A stretch of 64,000 bases of DNA from Leptospira congkakensis (GCF_004770265.1 NZ_RQGQ01000013.1:3406-67405); one strand, 5' to 3'; numbered from the stretch's first letter, positions 10,150 through 19,596 are shown. Numbers and translations: made by a program. Notes: a model not told the origin generated them from the sequence alone.

Positions 10150-10452
10150 ATGAAAAAAATTATTTCCCTATTACTCGTGTTAGCATCTACATCCGTGTTT
10201 GCTTTGTCTGAACTGGAGAACCTGATGATTAAAGAGGCAAATTCACCAGAAAGTAAACAAGCGGCACGTTCCTATCTATCCGCAATGGCAAAAGAGAAGG
10301 AAGCAAATGCTGTGCGACACGAAAAAATGGCGGTGAATAACGGTGGAAAGGCTGTCAGCCAAGCAAAGTTTAAAGAACATTGCCTGACTTTAGCAAAAGA
10401 ATTTCGAACAGAAGCAGAAGAATATAAAAAAGCTGCTGATGATTTGAAATAA
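10150..10452 (+). CDS. Small exported helical protein
   Basis: Family not recognised. The 100-residue precursor has a signal peptide (MKKIISLLLVLASTSVFA). The mature protein of about 82 residues is nearly all helical, rich in Ala, Glu and Lys, with one Cys (KEHCLTLAKEF) and several His. It sits behind the best consensus promoter seen in the window, with an inverted repeat in the spacer, so high but controlled expression is likely. The helical repeat-like pattern recalls small periplasmic stress or lipoprotein-like proteins, but no function can be given. Confidence 0.82.
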   Translation: MKKIISLLLVLASTSVFALSELENLMIKEANSPESKQAARSYLSAMAKEKEANAVRHEKMAVNNGGKAVSQAKFKEHCLTLAKEFRTEAEEYKKAADDLK

Positions 10453-10469
10453 AATTCGATCTTTACCTA

Positions 10470-11330
10470 TTACTTGGGCAAAGGAATTCGATCTGTTTCC
10501 CCGGGAACTTTTGGAAATTCATCTTTTGCCCATCTTTCCTTTGCTTTTTCGATGGCGTCTTGCCTTGTAGAAACAAAATTCCAAAATATATTTCTTTTTT
10601 CAGTGAGTGGTTCTCCACCAAGTAACATCAAACGACTGTTTTGTTTTGCTTTAAAAGAAACAGCTGTCCCCTTCTCAAACAAAACCATTGATCCTACTGC
10701 ATAGGATTCTCCATTGGATTCAATAGAACCACGAGAAACGTAAAGTCCTGCTTCTTCTTTGTCAGAAAGAATCCAATTGACTGCATCTGCCTCTGGTTTC
10801 ATTTCAATGTCTGCGTAAAACAAAGGAGAATGCACCGTGGCTGGGGAATGTAATCCAAGAAAATTTCCGCCTAACAATCGAAATACCAAACCGTCTTTAG
10901 ATAAAACAGGCATTTCTTTTTCCGAAAAATGTTCAAAACTAGGATTTATTTCTTCTTTTTCTTTTGGAAGAGCAATCCATGTTTGTATCCCTTCTAATAT
11001 TTCATATTTGGGATCAAATTTGGACCGTTCACTGTGTACGATTCCAGAACCCGCAACCATCCAATTGGTTTCATTAGGACGAATGTCCATTTCTACCTTT
11101 AAACTATCGCGATGGGTGATCACTCCATCGTATAAAAATGTGATGGTAGCAAGTCCAATATGCGGATGGGCGCGAACGACGAGTTCTTCTCCCGTAACAA
11201 CAGGCACTGGGCCAAAATGGTCAAAAAAAACAAAAGGTCCCACCGAACGTTTTTCCATAGCAGGAAGAACGCGGCGGATGACAAAATTGTCTCCTAAATC
11301 TTTGGAATGTCCTATGAGTGAACGTGTCAT
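10470..11330 (-). CDS. Pirin-family cupin protein
   Basis: Pirins are two-cupin metal proteins; some bacterial ones act as quercetin dioxygenases and others as regulators. The N-terminal cupin has the metal-site pattern VVRAHPHIGLATITFLYDG and the GSGIVHSER segment, both typical of the family. The C-terminal cupin contains GSMVLFEKGTAV and LLGGEPL. The length of 286 residues is normal. The ATG overlaps the end of the upstream beta-propeller gene by 4 bases (11327-11330), so the two are translated from one message. The substrate cannot be told. Confidence 0.93.
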   Translation of the reverse strand: MTRSLIGHSKDLGDNFVIRRVLPAMEKRSVGPFVFFDHFGPVPVVTGEELVVRAHPHIGLATITFLYDGVITHRDSLKVEMDIRPNETNWMVAGSGIVHSERSKFDPKYEILEGIQTWIALPKEKEEINPSFEHFSEKEMPVLSKDGLVFRLLGGNFLGLHSPATVHSPLFYADIEMKPEADAVNWILSDKEEAGLYVSRGSIESNGESYAVGSMVLFEKGTAVSFKAKQNSRLMLLGGEPLTEKRNIFWNFVSTRQDAIEKAKERWAKDEFPKVPGETDRIPLPK

Positions 11331-12391
11331 TTACGTTTAGACTTACTTTGTTTGGCTTTTGGTTGTGATATTTTCTTTTTCGGACTGGCCTTCTTTTTTT
11401 GCGCTTGTTTGGTGGTTCTTTTTGGAGAAGGATTTGATTCTTCTACCTTACCCACAAAAAGGCCGATGGCTTCTTTCCCTTTGGTCCAATGTGCTTTATC
11501 CCTTGCATTAAAATAAAGGATAAAGATTTTTTCAGCTTCCGAATACTTCACATCACAAGCATAAACATGGCTTGCCTTCCATCCTCTTCCTGTCGGTCCA
11601 AGGATTGGTGTTTGATTGATCCGTTCAAAGTTGATACCATCTTCACTTTGTAAAAAGAGAATGGCCGAACAGGACTCTTTCCTTACGGGATTCCAGAAAA
11701 TTCCATTTTGAAATCCGAGGTATCGCCCTTTCCATTCAATGACTTTTAAGGAACCTGCAGCCAAATTACAAAATGGATCCATATCATTTGGAGAAAGGAT
11801 GGGATCTGAAAAGTAAGAAAATGGTCCAAGAGGGGAATTCGATTCGGCTACGGTGATGTATTTTGGTTCACAAAATCCACAATCAGGAATGAATGTAAGA
11901 GAGGAAGAAAAGTACATTCTGTACTTTTTTCCAAACTTCACCAAACATGGATTACCGACTGAGTCTCCAAGTTTTGGATCTTTATGAAAAGGAAATTTTG
12001 GTTCGATGACTGTTTTCGGAGACGACCAAGATTTTAAATCTTTGCTAGTTCGGACTTCGATCTGCGACTTCCACTTCCGATAAGGAAACCAACTGAATAA
12101 CAAATGAAGGAATTTATATTTTTCGTAATAGAGATAATACGTTCCCTCTTCAAAAAAGAAAAAGGGACGCATGGCATTCCAAACCACGGTCTTTTTTGTT
12201 TTCCATTGAATCCCATCTTCCGAAAGGAATTCCTTGATTCCAAATATATTGTGTGCGAAGAGGTGCCAAAGACCGTCAGGACAGTTTTCAGGAAATAAAA
12301 AACTCGGATCCGCCAAAATTGGGGATGGGAATCCGGGTTTTAGAATGGGATCATCTTGGTAGAGTTGCCAATAGATATTTTGTTTGTTCAA
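11327..12391 (-). CDS. Glycosidase-like five-bladed beta-propeller protein with Lys-rich tail
   Basis: The sequence has the repeated aromatic blade pattern of the GH43/GH32/GH68-like fold: an early PSPILADPSFLF segment with an Asp in the usual nucleophile-like position, then DGIQWK, KFGKKYRMYFSS and SEAEKIFILYFNAR. There is no signal peptide. The last 30 residues are a Lys/Ser/Pro tail (KKASPKKKISQPK and on) not expected for the family, which might bind nucleic acid or a polyanion. It overlaps the pirin gene by 4 bases. Whether it is an active glycosidase or a sugar transferase is not clear from sequence. Confidence 0.72.
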   Translation of the reverse strand: MNKQNIYWQLYQDDPILKPGFPSPILADPSFLFPENCPDGLWHLFAHNIFGIKEFLSEDGIQWKTKKTVVWNAMRPFFFFEEGTYYLYYEKYKFLHLLFSWFPYRKWKSQIEVRTSKDLKSWSSPKTVIEPKFPFHKDPKLGDSVGNPCLVKFGKKYRMYFSSSLTFIPDCGFCEPKYITVAESNSPLGPFSYFSDPILSPNDMDPFCNLAAGSLKVIEWKGRYLGFQNGIFWNPVRKESCSAILFLQSEDGINFERINQTPILGPTGRGWKASHVYACDVKYSEAEKIFILYFNARDKAHWTKGKEAIGLFVGKVEESNPSPKRTTKQAQKKKASPKKKISQPKAKQSKSKRK

Positions 12392-12406
12392 TCGAAATGA
12401 ATTTCC

Positions 12407-12949
12407 TTATTTTTCTAAGACAACTTTGAGGTTGGATAGTCCCTCTTCAAAGTCTTTTCCTATCAATTCTTGAAAATCCATAAAAAGACAAATGATATTG
12501 GAAGGATAAGGTACAGAACCATCAAATCCCCAAATGACTTTCGATTTTTTTTGGTCCAAAGAAGAAACTTTCATATAACTTCTTTCGGTGGCTTCCATTG
12601 GTTCGATGAAACGAAGTTCTGTCTCCATCTCTAGAGCATCCAAATTAATCATTTTGATTTCTTGTTCGCCAGTTCCCACTTCTTTATCCAAACTTTCCCA
12701 ACGAGAAATGAAACCAACCATCCCATCTTGACCAGTGTAAATTTTCTTCATACCTGGATCTTTTTTGGCCCATACACTGTAATAGTCTTGGTTTTTCAAC
12801 ATTCGAATATAATCAAATACATCCGAAGCCGGTTTGTTAATGTCGATGGTACGTTCCACCTGGTAATGGGTAGGTAGAAAGAGAGCAACAATTAATGGGA
12901 TGGCGATAATGCCAATGATTCCTATGGAAATTTTTCTGCCGAGTGTCAT
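12407..12949 (-). CDS. SRPBCC-family protein with N-terminal membrane anchor
   Basis: The protein belongs to the polyketide-cyclase/START-like SRPBCC fold. An N-terminal hydrophobic segment at about residues 8-26 is followed by VERTIDINKPASDVFDYIRM, the usual first strand and helix of the fold. Conserved later pieces are the W-containing KSKVIWGFDGSVPYP and the C-terminal helix. At 180 residues it is complete. The ligand is unknown. It lies 15 bases from the propeller gene and 43 from the transporter gene, all on the minus strand. Confidence 0.87.
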   Translation of the reverse strand: MTLGRKISIGIIGIIAIPLIVALFLPTHYQVERTIDINKPASDVFDYIRMLKNQDYYSVWAKKDPGMKKIYTGQDGMVGFISRWESLDKEVGTGEQEIKMINLDALEMETELRFIEPMEATERSYMKVSSLDQKKSKVIWGFDGSVPYPSNIICLFMDFQELIGKDFEEGLSNLKVVLEK

Positions 12950-12992
12950 AAGTTAAATATCCTACTGTTATCTTTTGATTTAGTCAATTTAT

Positions 12993-14312
12993 TTACCCGC
13001 GTGGTTTTAAATTCCAACTGAAAACCAGAAGGAAAATCGCAATCAAAGTGGAAACAAGAATGGCGTAAAGAGCGACATCCCAAGAATAGTTTGTGGCAAG
13101 GATGGCTAGCCCCTTTCCCTGAGCCGTTCGTCCGAGAGACCCAAAAAGTCCGATAAAACCAGCCGCAGTACCCACCGCCTTTTTCGATGTAAAATCCATT
13201 CCAGCCACACCTAACAACATAACAGGTGGATAGATGAAAAGTCCAATCAAACCAAAAAGTAAATAATCAATCCAAATGGATCCAGGAGGGTTCCATAAAA
13301 TTCCAAGAAAGGCAAAGAAAATTGGAATGATACAAAGTAAACTTACCATTCCCCTTCTTCCGTCGAATTTATCGGAAACCCATCCCATAAGGATGGTGGA
13401 ACCAATTCCTCCAAATTCTAAAATGAGTGTCGAATATCCTCCTCCCAAAAGATCGGCTCCTTTTGTTTCTTTTAAGTAAGTAGGACCCCAATCGATCAAA
13501 CTATATCGAATGATATAAACAAAAAAGTTAATAATAGCAAACAACCAAATGTATTTGTTCTTAAGAACTTGATCAACAATCAATTGTTTGGTGGTAAGTT
13601 CGGCTTCATGATTTTCTTTTTCTTCTGGTGGAAAATCGTTTCGATATACTTCCACAGGAGGAAGGCCTTCTGATTGTGGTGTGTCTACAAGTCGAATGTA
13701 TAAATATACAGATCCAATTAAAGCAATAACTCCTGGAACAAAAAAAGCAAATTGCCATCCAAACTGAGCTGCCGAGTGAGAAGCGACCACACCCACAAGC
13801 CCGCCTCCAATATTATGTGCAATATTCCAAAATGCAAACGTAGTACCTCGTTCTCTTACGGAATACCAGTGCCCAAGAGAACGTCCACATGGTGGCCAAC
13901 CCATCCCTTGCACTAAACCATTGGCTCCCCATAAAAACAGATGAATCCAATAATGATTCGCAAATCCAAATGAAAAATTCAAAATGGCGGTAAGAAACAA
14001 ACCAACAGCCATAAACTTTCGCGGATTGGAACGATCGGAGAGTGCTCCCATTAAAAATTTTCCAATCCCGTAAGTGATGGCCGTAACTGCGAGGATGTCA
14101 CCTATATCAGCTTTCGAATAAGATAACGCTTCACCAATTTCTTTGGAAACAGGAGAGAAGTTATTCCGAGTTAGGTAATAGGTCGTATAACCAAGAAAAG
14201 TTGATTCCAAAACTCGAAACCGAAATTTCGGATAAAGAGATTGGATTTCTTTTTCGGATTTTTGGGGTATGGACGGAGCAGGAGCGAACCACCGGCGAAT
14301 GGTTTGTAACAT
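12993..14312 (-). CDS. MFS transporter of the organophosphate:phosphate antiporter (GlpT/UhpC) family
   Basis: The protein has twelve predicted membrane segments over 439 residues. GlpT-type signatures are seen: an N-terminal GYTTYYLTRNNFSPV segment near residue 40, the MFS loop GALSDRSNPRKFM, and NGLVQGMGWPPCGRSLGHWYS, which is characteristic of the OPA group. The second half has GWVSDKFDGRRG. Likely substrates are glycerol 3-phosphate or a hexose phosphate exchanged for phosphate. It is first in a minus-strand run with the SRPBCC, propeller and pirin genes, and divergent from cysK with a 47-base gap. Confidence 0.92.
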   Translation of the reverse strand: MLQTIRRWFAPAPSIPQKSEKEIQSLYPKFRFRVLESTFLGYTTYYLTRNNFSPVSKEIGEALSYSKADIGDILAVTAITYGIGKFLMGALSDRSNPRKFMAVGLFLTAILNFSFGFANHYWIHLFLWGANGLVQGMGWPPCGRSLGHWYSVRERGTTFAFWNIAHNIGGGLVGVVASHSAAQFGWQFAFFVPGVIALIGSVYLYIRLVDTPQSEGLPPVEVYRNDFPPEEKENHEAELTTKQLIVDQVLKNKYIWLFAIINFFVYIIRYSLIDWGPTYLKETKGADLLGGGYSTLILEFGGIGSTILMGWVSDKFDGRRGMVSLLCIIPIFFAFLGILWNPPGSIWIDYLLFGLIGLFIYPPVMLLGVAGMDFTSKKAVGTAAGFIGLFGSLGRTAQGKGLAILATNYSWDVALYAILVSTLIAIFLLVFSWNLKPRG

Positions 14313-14359
14313 AGACTAGGAAGATGTAAGTCTAAAGAGAAGGAGTCAAGTCGATTCTC

Positions 14360-15334
14360 ATGAAAACAAATATAAGAAACGGATTTATTGATACTGTTGG
14401 GAATACCCCACTCATACGCATCCACTCACTTAGCGAAGAAACTGGATGTGAAATTTTAGGTAAGGCTGAGTTTTTAAATCCAGGTGGGTCAGTCAAAGAT
14501 AGAGCTGCTTTGTACATCATAGAGGATGCAGAAAAAAAAGGACTCTTAAAACCAGGCGGCACTGTTGTAGAAGGAACAGCTGGAAATACCGGAATTGGAC
14601 TCACTCATATTTGTAATGCCAAAGGTTACAAATCGGTAATTGTCATTCCAGAAACACAATCCAAAGAAAAAATTGAAATGCTACGCACGTTAGGTGCCGA
14701 TGTGACCCTTGTCCCTGCGGTTCCTTATGCCGATCCAGGAAATTACGTACGAGTGTCGGAACGAATTGCATTAGAAACGCCAAACTCCGTTTGGGCAAAC
14801 CAGTTTGATAACTTAGCCAACAGGAATGCTCATTTCGAAACAACTGGTCCTGAAATTTGGGAACAAACCCAAGGTAAAATTGATGTTTGGACGGCTTCCC
14901 TTGGAACCGGCGGAACCTATGCGGGAACTGGACTTTATTTCAAATCCAAAAATCCTAATATCAAATGTATCGTGGCTGATCCTTATGGATCGGGAATTTA
15001 TTCTTTTGTCAAAACAGGACAAATCACCATCGAAGGATCTTCTATCACCGAAGGAATTGGGCAAGGTAGAATCACAAAAAATATGGAAGGGATGCCGGCG
15101 GATGACGCCATTCGTATCCATGACAAAGAAGCCCTACGTATTTTAAATTTAGTTTTAAAACAAGATGGATTGTTTATGGGAGGAAGTGTGGGAATCAATC
15201 TGGCCGCGGCTTACCAAATTGCCAAAGATTTAGGTCCAGGCCACACCATAGTCACAGTGTTATGCGACAGTGGAGCCAAATACCAATCTAAAATTTTCAA
15301 TCAGGAATTTTTAGCTTCGAAAGGACTTGTATAA
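14360..15334 (+). CDS. cysK: Cysteine synthase / PLP-dependent beta-replacing enzyme
   Basis: The enzyme makes L-cysteine from O-acetylserine and sulphide. The PLP lysine lies in NPGGSVKDRAAL (about residue 44), the EGTAGNTGIGL loop follows, and the glycine phosphate-binding loop is SLGTGGTYAGTG. The length of 324 residues fits CysK. The ribosome site AGGAG lies 14 bases before the ATG, a rather long spacing. A cystathionine beta-synthase-like role cannot be ruled out by motif alone, but no CBS domains are present. Confidence 0.9.
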   Translation: MKTNIRNGFIDTVGNTPLIRIHSLSEETGCEILGKAEFLNPGGSVKDRAALYIIEDAEKKGLLKPGGTVVEGTAGNTGIGLTHICNAKGYKSVIVIPETQSKEKIEMLRTLGADVTLVPAVPYADPGNYVRVSERIALETPNSVWANQFDNLANRNAHFETTGPEIWEQTQGKIDVWTASLGTGGTYAGTGLYFKSKNPNIKCIVADPYGSGIYSFVKTGQITIEGSSITEGIGQGRITKNMEGMPADDAIRIHDKEALRILNLVLKQDGLFMGGSVGINLAAAYQIAKDLGPGHTIVTVLCDSGAKYQSKIFNQEFLASKGLV

Positions 15335-15373
15335 CCAAAAACAATTGAAAGAAGATGAAATTTACAACAAGCA

Positions 15374-15412
15374 AGGCAGGTAGAAAATTCTTTTTGAATT
15401 TTTTACCTGCCT
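15374..15412. terminator. Long bidirectional terminator-like hairpin over a stop codon
   Basis: AGGCAGGTA pairs with TACCTGCCT and AAAATTC pairs with GAATTTT around a T5 loop, giving about 17 pairs with one G-U. It lies between convergent cysK and the gene at 15403 and overlaps the stop codon of the latter. The A/T-rich inner stem replaces a clear external T-run. Confidence 0.75.
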
Positions 15413-16164
15413 AAATTCAGCAAAGTGGTAAACATTTCACAAGCGGATACAGAACCTAGATCACAAGAGTCACTCAACTCATCCAAAGCAATCTCGATTT
15501 CTTCTGATTTTTTTGTTTTTAATCGAGCAAGGGCAGATGTTTCCAATTCTTTTGCTTTAAAAATCTGTTCTTCTGGATTTTGAAAAGACCAAGGTATCGT
15601 TCTTTTTCCAAAGGACATACTGTCTAAAAATAAGTTAAGATCCTTTTCTATTTGAGGATATACCGATTCGTAACATGTTACGAGAATTGTCATTCCAAAA
15701 CGATCTTCTGTTGTGGTAATATAATGTTGAAGAACTATATCTTCCTTATCTTTAAAACTTCCGAACACTCCTACAAACTGATACGTGTTTTCTGAATTAG
15801 ATTTTTTTTGTAAGGAATAAGACTTACGAACATTTGTGATCGCACTGAACCGTTTAGACTCTGTATGAAAAATGGTTGGATGTAACGGATATTTGGTTTC
15901 CGATTCCTTAAAAAGAATCACGACGGCCGGAGTGATTTCTCGACCCAATTCATCTTTCAGCGGGGAAGTTTTGAAATGATCAAACTTAGTGGATGTTCCA
16001 TTGGATCGCCGTTCGGAAAGATACCACTTGGAAGGAAGATCAAAGGAAATACAATTAGTTTGAAAACAAGATTGCCAACGAACAACATTTGAACCCGCAA
16101 GTAGATTTGTTAAACCTAAAAAAATATAAATTAAAAACGAAAAAACGATCCGAAAAAAATTCAT
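15403..16164 (-). CDS. Hypothetical exported protein
   Basis: Family not recognised. A signal peptide (MNFFRIVFSFLIYIFLGLTNLLAG) precedes a mature domain with a CFQTNCISFDLPSKWYL strand pattern, typical of PsbP/DUF1795-like folds that begin with a short strand and a W. A later ILVTCYESVYPQIEKDLNLFLDSM helix also fits that fold. The C-terminal 50 residues are helical with a CDLGSVSACEMFT pattern resembling a Sel1-type repeat start. The gene overlaps the acetoacetyl-CoA synthetase stop by 4 bases and is translated with it. Confidence 0.75.
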   Translation of the reverse strand: MNFFRIVFSFLIYIFLGLTNLLAGSNVVRWQSCFQTNCISFDLPSKWYLSERRSNGTSTKFDHFKTSPLKDELGREITPAVVILFKESETKYPLHPTIFHTESKRFSAITNVRKSYSLQKKSNSENTYQFVGVFGSFKDKEDIVLQHYITTTEDRFGMTILVTCYESVYPQIEKDLNLFLDSMSFGKRTIPWSFQNPEEQIFKAKELETSALARLKTKKSEEIEIALDELSDSCDLGSVSACEMFTTLLNLGR

Positions 16165-18125
16165 TCGGCGAGTTCCTTTCTATTTTTAAAAAAATCCAAT
16201 GAAAGTGGGTTTGCTAACGCGTTTTTATTTTTCACTTCAAGTCCAGCTACTGTTTGTTTGACGGCGATTTCTACCTTTTTCCCATTTACAGTATAAGGAA
16301 TTTCTGGAACAGAAAGAACCAAAGCCGGTACATGTCTTGGAGATGTTTCTAATTTAATTTGTTCTTTGATTTTTTTGATTAATGAATCATTTAGAGACAC
16401 ACCAGGTGCAGTGACAACAAACAAAACCACTCTCACATCATCTTTATACTCTTGGCCAATGATCACACTATCGACCACTTCAGGAATTGTCGAAACTACA
16501 GAATAAATATCAGCAGTTCCAATTCTTACACCACCGGGATTTAAAGTGGCGTCAGAACGTCCATAAATCACCAAACCATTCTCTTGAGTGATCGATGCAA
16601 AATCACCATGACACCAAATATTATCATAAGTTTCAAAATAAGCGGATTTGTATTTGGCACCCGATTCATCATTCCAAAACGAAAGTGGCATGGATGGAAA
16701 CGGTGTCGGACAAACGAGTTCCCCCTTTTCATTTTCTACAGACTTACCCATATCATTAAATACTTGTACATCCATACCTAATCCCTTACACTGAATTTGA
16801 CCTTCAAACACAGGTAAGTTGGGATTTCCCAATGCAAAACATCCATTTAAGTCTGTTCCGCCAGAAATAGAAGACAGTTGTACATCTTTTTTAATATTTT
16901 CATACACATAACGAAACCCAGAATTAGGTAATGGTGAACCTGTAGAAAGGATTACTTTCAAATCAGGTAGAGGATACTTTGATTGGACCCCAATCTTTTC
17001 TTCTTCTAAAACAGATAGGTATTTAGCACTGGTTCCAAATACTTGGATAGATTCCTTTTCCGCCATCGACCATAAAGTTTCCCAAGAAGGATGGAAAGGA
17101 TTTCCATCAAATTGGTAAAGAGTAGCACCTAACGCTAATACTGATTGAGACCAGTTCCACATCATCCAACCACAAGTTGTATAATAAAAAAATCGATTTT
17201 GTTTGGATACATTACAATGCAGGATAAGTTCTTTTGTATGATTGAGTAAAACCCCACCTCCTTGAACAATACATTTAGGAAGGCCAGTTGTCCCTGAGGA
17301 AAACATAATGTAAACTGGATCGGAAAAACTGATAGAAGTGTATGTTAGTTTGTCATTTGAATTTAATGGAGCAATCTCATTATAGCGACAAGGATATTGG
17401 ATCTTACCAAAATCTTTCAAAGGTTCCACAAAATCATAAATCAAAGTTTGTTTGAATTCAGAATTTTTTGTTTTTGTCAACTGAAGGGATACTTCTTCTA
17501 ATTTATCTGTAATGGAGATTTTTTTACCTTTAAACAAATAAGACTCAACAGAAATCAAAACCTTAGGTTGGATTTGTTCGAAACGGTCAAGGATTCCCCT
17601 TACGCCAAAGTCGGGTGATGCACTTGACCATATAGCACCTAACGAAGTAGTCGCGAGCATTCCAATGGTGGAGATTGGTGCATTTGGTACAAGTCCGGCA
17701 ATACGATCTCCTTTTTTGACTCCAAGGCCAATCAAATGTTTTTGTAACTTTAATACTTCATTTTTAAGATCCGAATATTTTAATCTTTGGATTTTGCCGT
17801 CTTCAGAGTAGAACACCAAAGCCAAGTTATCAGGGTCCCCTCCTACTAATAAATTCTCTGCAAAATTAAAGTAAGCTCCCGGGAACCATTGTGATTTTGA
17901 AAAATGCCCACCTCGTTCGATCGTTTTCTCCGGTTTCTTATGTAATTTGAATCCAGAATAAGACAACCATTCCATCCAAAACAGTTGGTATTCTTCTACG
18001 GAAAATTTATGAAAAGAAACATAATCAGAAAATGATTTTTGAAACTTAGATTCCAGATGGCTCTGGAAACGGGAGAGATTCGTATCTTCTGAATGTGGAG
18101 TCCATAGTATATTTTGAGTCGCCAT
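16161..18125 (-). CDS. aacS: Acetoacetyl-CoA synthetase
   Basis: This is an ANL-superfamily ligase that activates acetoacetate to acetoacetyl-CoA, linking ketone and PHB-type pools to lipid metabolism. The AMP-binding motif YIMFSSGTTGLPK and the A8 motif YGRSDATLNPGGVRIG are intact, as is the C-terminal PYTVNGKKVEIAVK lysine segment. The N-terminal acetyl-CoA-synthetase-type domain contains HFSKSQWFPGAYFNFAENLL. The start chosen is the ATG at 18125 (MATQNILW...), with AGGAAAG upstream. The longer frame to 18227 would overlap the divergent acyltransferase gene. This gives 654 residues, the usual AacS length. Confidence 0.93.
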   Translation of the reverse strand: MATQNILWTPHSEDTNLSRFQSHLESKFQKSFSDYVSFHKFSVEEYQLFWMEWLSYSGFKLHKKPEKTIERGGHFSKSQWFPGAYFNFAENLLVGGDPDNLALVFYSEDGKIQRLKYSDLKNEVLKLQKHLIGLGVKKGDRIAGLVPNAPISTIGMLATTSLGAIWSSASPDFGVRGILDRFEQIQPKVLISVESYLFKGKKISITDKLEEVSLQLTKTKNSEFKQTLIYDFVEPLKDFGKIQYPCRYNEIAPLNSNDKLTYTSISFSDPVYIMFSSGTTGLPKCIVQGGGVLLNHTKELILHCNVSKQNRFFYYTTCGWMMWNWSQSVLALGATLYQFDGNPFHPSWETLWSMAEKESIQVFGTSAKYLSVLEEEKIGVQSKYPLPDLKVILSTGSPLPNSGFRYVYENIKKDVQLSSISGGTDLNGCFALGNPNLPVFEGQIQCKGLGMDVQVFNDMGKSVENEKGELVCPTPFPSMPLSFWNDESGAKYKSAYFETYDNIWCHGDFASITQENGLVIYGRSDATLNPGGVRIGTADIYSVVSTIPEVVDSVIIGQEYKDDVRVVLFVVTAPGVSLNDSLIKKIKEQIKLETSPRHVPALVLSVPEIPYTVNGKKVEIAVKQTVAGLEVKNKNALANPLSLDFFKNRKELAE

Positions 18126-18216
18126 GAAGACTGATCTTTCCTGGTTTGATTTTTGAGGCAAGTATGATTGTGTAAAATGACTGGTAGAAAAAAATATCGA
18201 GGAAATTCTAGGGAAA

Positions 18217-19587
18217 ATGCTGTTCAATTCGATTGATTATCTTTTCTTTTTTATCGCCTGTTATATTATCTATTGGATTTTACCTTCTCGATTCCGCAAA
18301 TATATCCTCATTATCTTTTCCCTTATTTTTTACGGGTATTGGAGTGGCTCTTTTTTAATACATTTTGTATTTTTTATCTTCCTCACTCATCTCTGTGTGC
18401 TGGGAATACTCAAAACAAAAAACAGAATTTTTCTAATTTTGGGTGTTGGAATCAATTTGATCAACTTATGTTTTTTCAAATACTTCCTCACTTATATAAA
18501 ATATTTAACATTAGAGGGTGAATTAACCATCCCCTTCTTCCAATCTTTATCCGAAATTATATTACCTCTAGCGATCAGTTTTTATACCTTCCAAATGATT
18601 GCTTACGTAGTCGATGCTTGGAGAGGTAAGTTTACCGAATCACCTTTCCTAAACTTTTTATTATTCATTTTATTTTTTCCACAACTCATTGCTGGGCCCA
18701 TTATGAGGCATGACGATTTTTACGATCAAATCGATCATTCCAAATTGTCCTTAGATTTTGTACAAAGAGGAATATTACATATCCTTTCTGGTTTGGTGAA
18801 AAAAGTTCTCATCGCAGACCAACTTGCTAAAATCATCAATCCGGTTTATATGAACCCTGGCGAATACGATGGGATTTCTATCTTATTATCTACTGTTGCT
18901 TTTTCGTTTCAAGTTTATGGAGACTTTTCCGGTTATACAGATCTTGCGAGAGGTTCCGCATTCCTACTTGGTTACGAAATTCCAGAAAACTTTCGTTCCC
19001 CTTTTTTATCTGTCAGTTTCTCAGAATTATGGAGCCGATGGCATTATACTCTTTCCACTTGGATTCGAGACTACTTATACATTCCATTAGGTGGAAATCG
19101 AGTTTCAGAAATTAGATACAATATCAACACGATTATCGTGATGTCACTATCTGGACTTTGGCATGGGAATACATATACCTTTTTTCTCTGGGGATTTTTC
19201 CATGGAATTTTTCTTTCCACCGAACGTATAATATTCGGAAAACCTGATCGAAAGTCCATGTCATTTATAAAACAAGTGTTCGCCGCAATATGGGTCTTTT
19301 TTATTTTCTGTATACTTGCTACTTTTTTTCGTATTGATACTTTAAAGAAAATTGGAACGTTTTGGGCAGCGAGTATCAACCTTACTGGTAAAATTATCTA
19401 TCGTCCAGACTTCTGGGGACTTATCCTCGCAAGTTACGCGATTCAAATTTTAGAATTCAAAAATTATTTTTCGGATCGGCTCAAACCATATACAAACTGG
19501 ATTATTTTTATCCTAAGTTTCTTTGTATATTTAGCCCTTATCAGAATTGAAGCTCCAGTAGAAACTTTTATATATTTTCAATTTTAA
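18217..19587 (+). CDS. MBOAT-family O-acyltransferase (AlgI/DltB-like)
   Basis: This is a polytopic membrane acyltransferase of the type that carries acyl groups across the membrane to modify a surface sugar. Family signatures are LPLAISFYTFQMIAYVVD, GYTDLARGSAFLLGY, FWSRWHYTLSTW-like FSELWSRWHYTLSTWIRDY, and GLWHGNTYTFF with the invariant His at residue 316. About ten membrane segments lie in 456 residues. The next gene, 9 bases on, is a DUF1574 protein. Such AlgI+DUF1574 pairs recur in Leptospira and the partner probably completes the acyl transfer outside the membrane. The acceptor is unknown. Confidence 0.93.
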   Translation: MLFNSIDYLFFFIACYIIYWILPSRFRKYILIIFSLIFYGYWSGSFLIHFVFFIFLTHLCVLGILKTKNRIFLILGVGINLINLCFFKYFLTYIKYLTLEGELTIPFFQSLSEIILPLAISFYTFQMIAYVVDAWRGKFTESPFLNFLLFILFFPQLIAGPIMRHDDFYDQIDHSKLSLDFVQRGILHILSGLVKKVLIADQLAKIINPVYMNPGEYDGISILLSTVAFSFQVYGDFSGYTDLARGSAFLLGYEIPENFRSPFLSVSFSELWSRWHYTLSTWIRDYLYIPLGGNRVSEIRYNINTIIVMSLSGLWHGNTYTFFLWGFFHGIFLSTERIIFGKPDRKSMSFIKQVFAAIWVFFIFCILATFFRIDTLKKIGTFWAASINLTGKIIYRPDFWGLILASYAIQILEFKNYFSDRLKPYTNWIIFILSFFVYLALIRIEAPVETFIYFQF

Positions 19588-19596
19588 CGGGAACCT

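Noticed and set aside
10837..11340. A 167-codon open frame antisense to the pirin gene
   Set aside because: It lies wholly inside the reliably identified pirin gene, has no ribosome site or family motif, and its composition is that of a reverse-strand shadow.
14312..14334. TAGACT/AGTCTA inverted repeat between the GlpT-like gene and cysK as an operator
   Set aside because: The 11-base spacer and short six-base arms in a low-complexity gap make it no better than chance.
18126..18227. N-terminal extension of the acetoacetyl-CoA synthetase to 18227
   Set aside because: It would overlap the start of the divergent acyltransferase gene, and the internal ATG at 18125 has a ribosome site and matches the usual N terminus.
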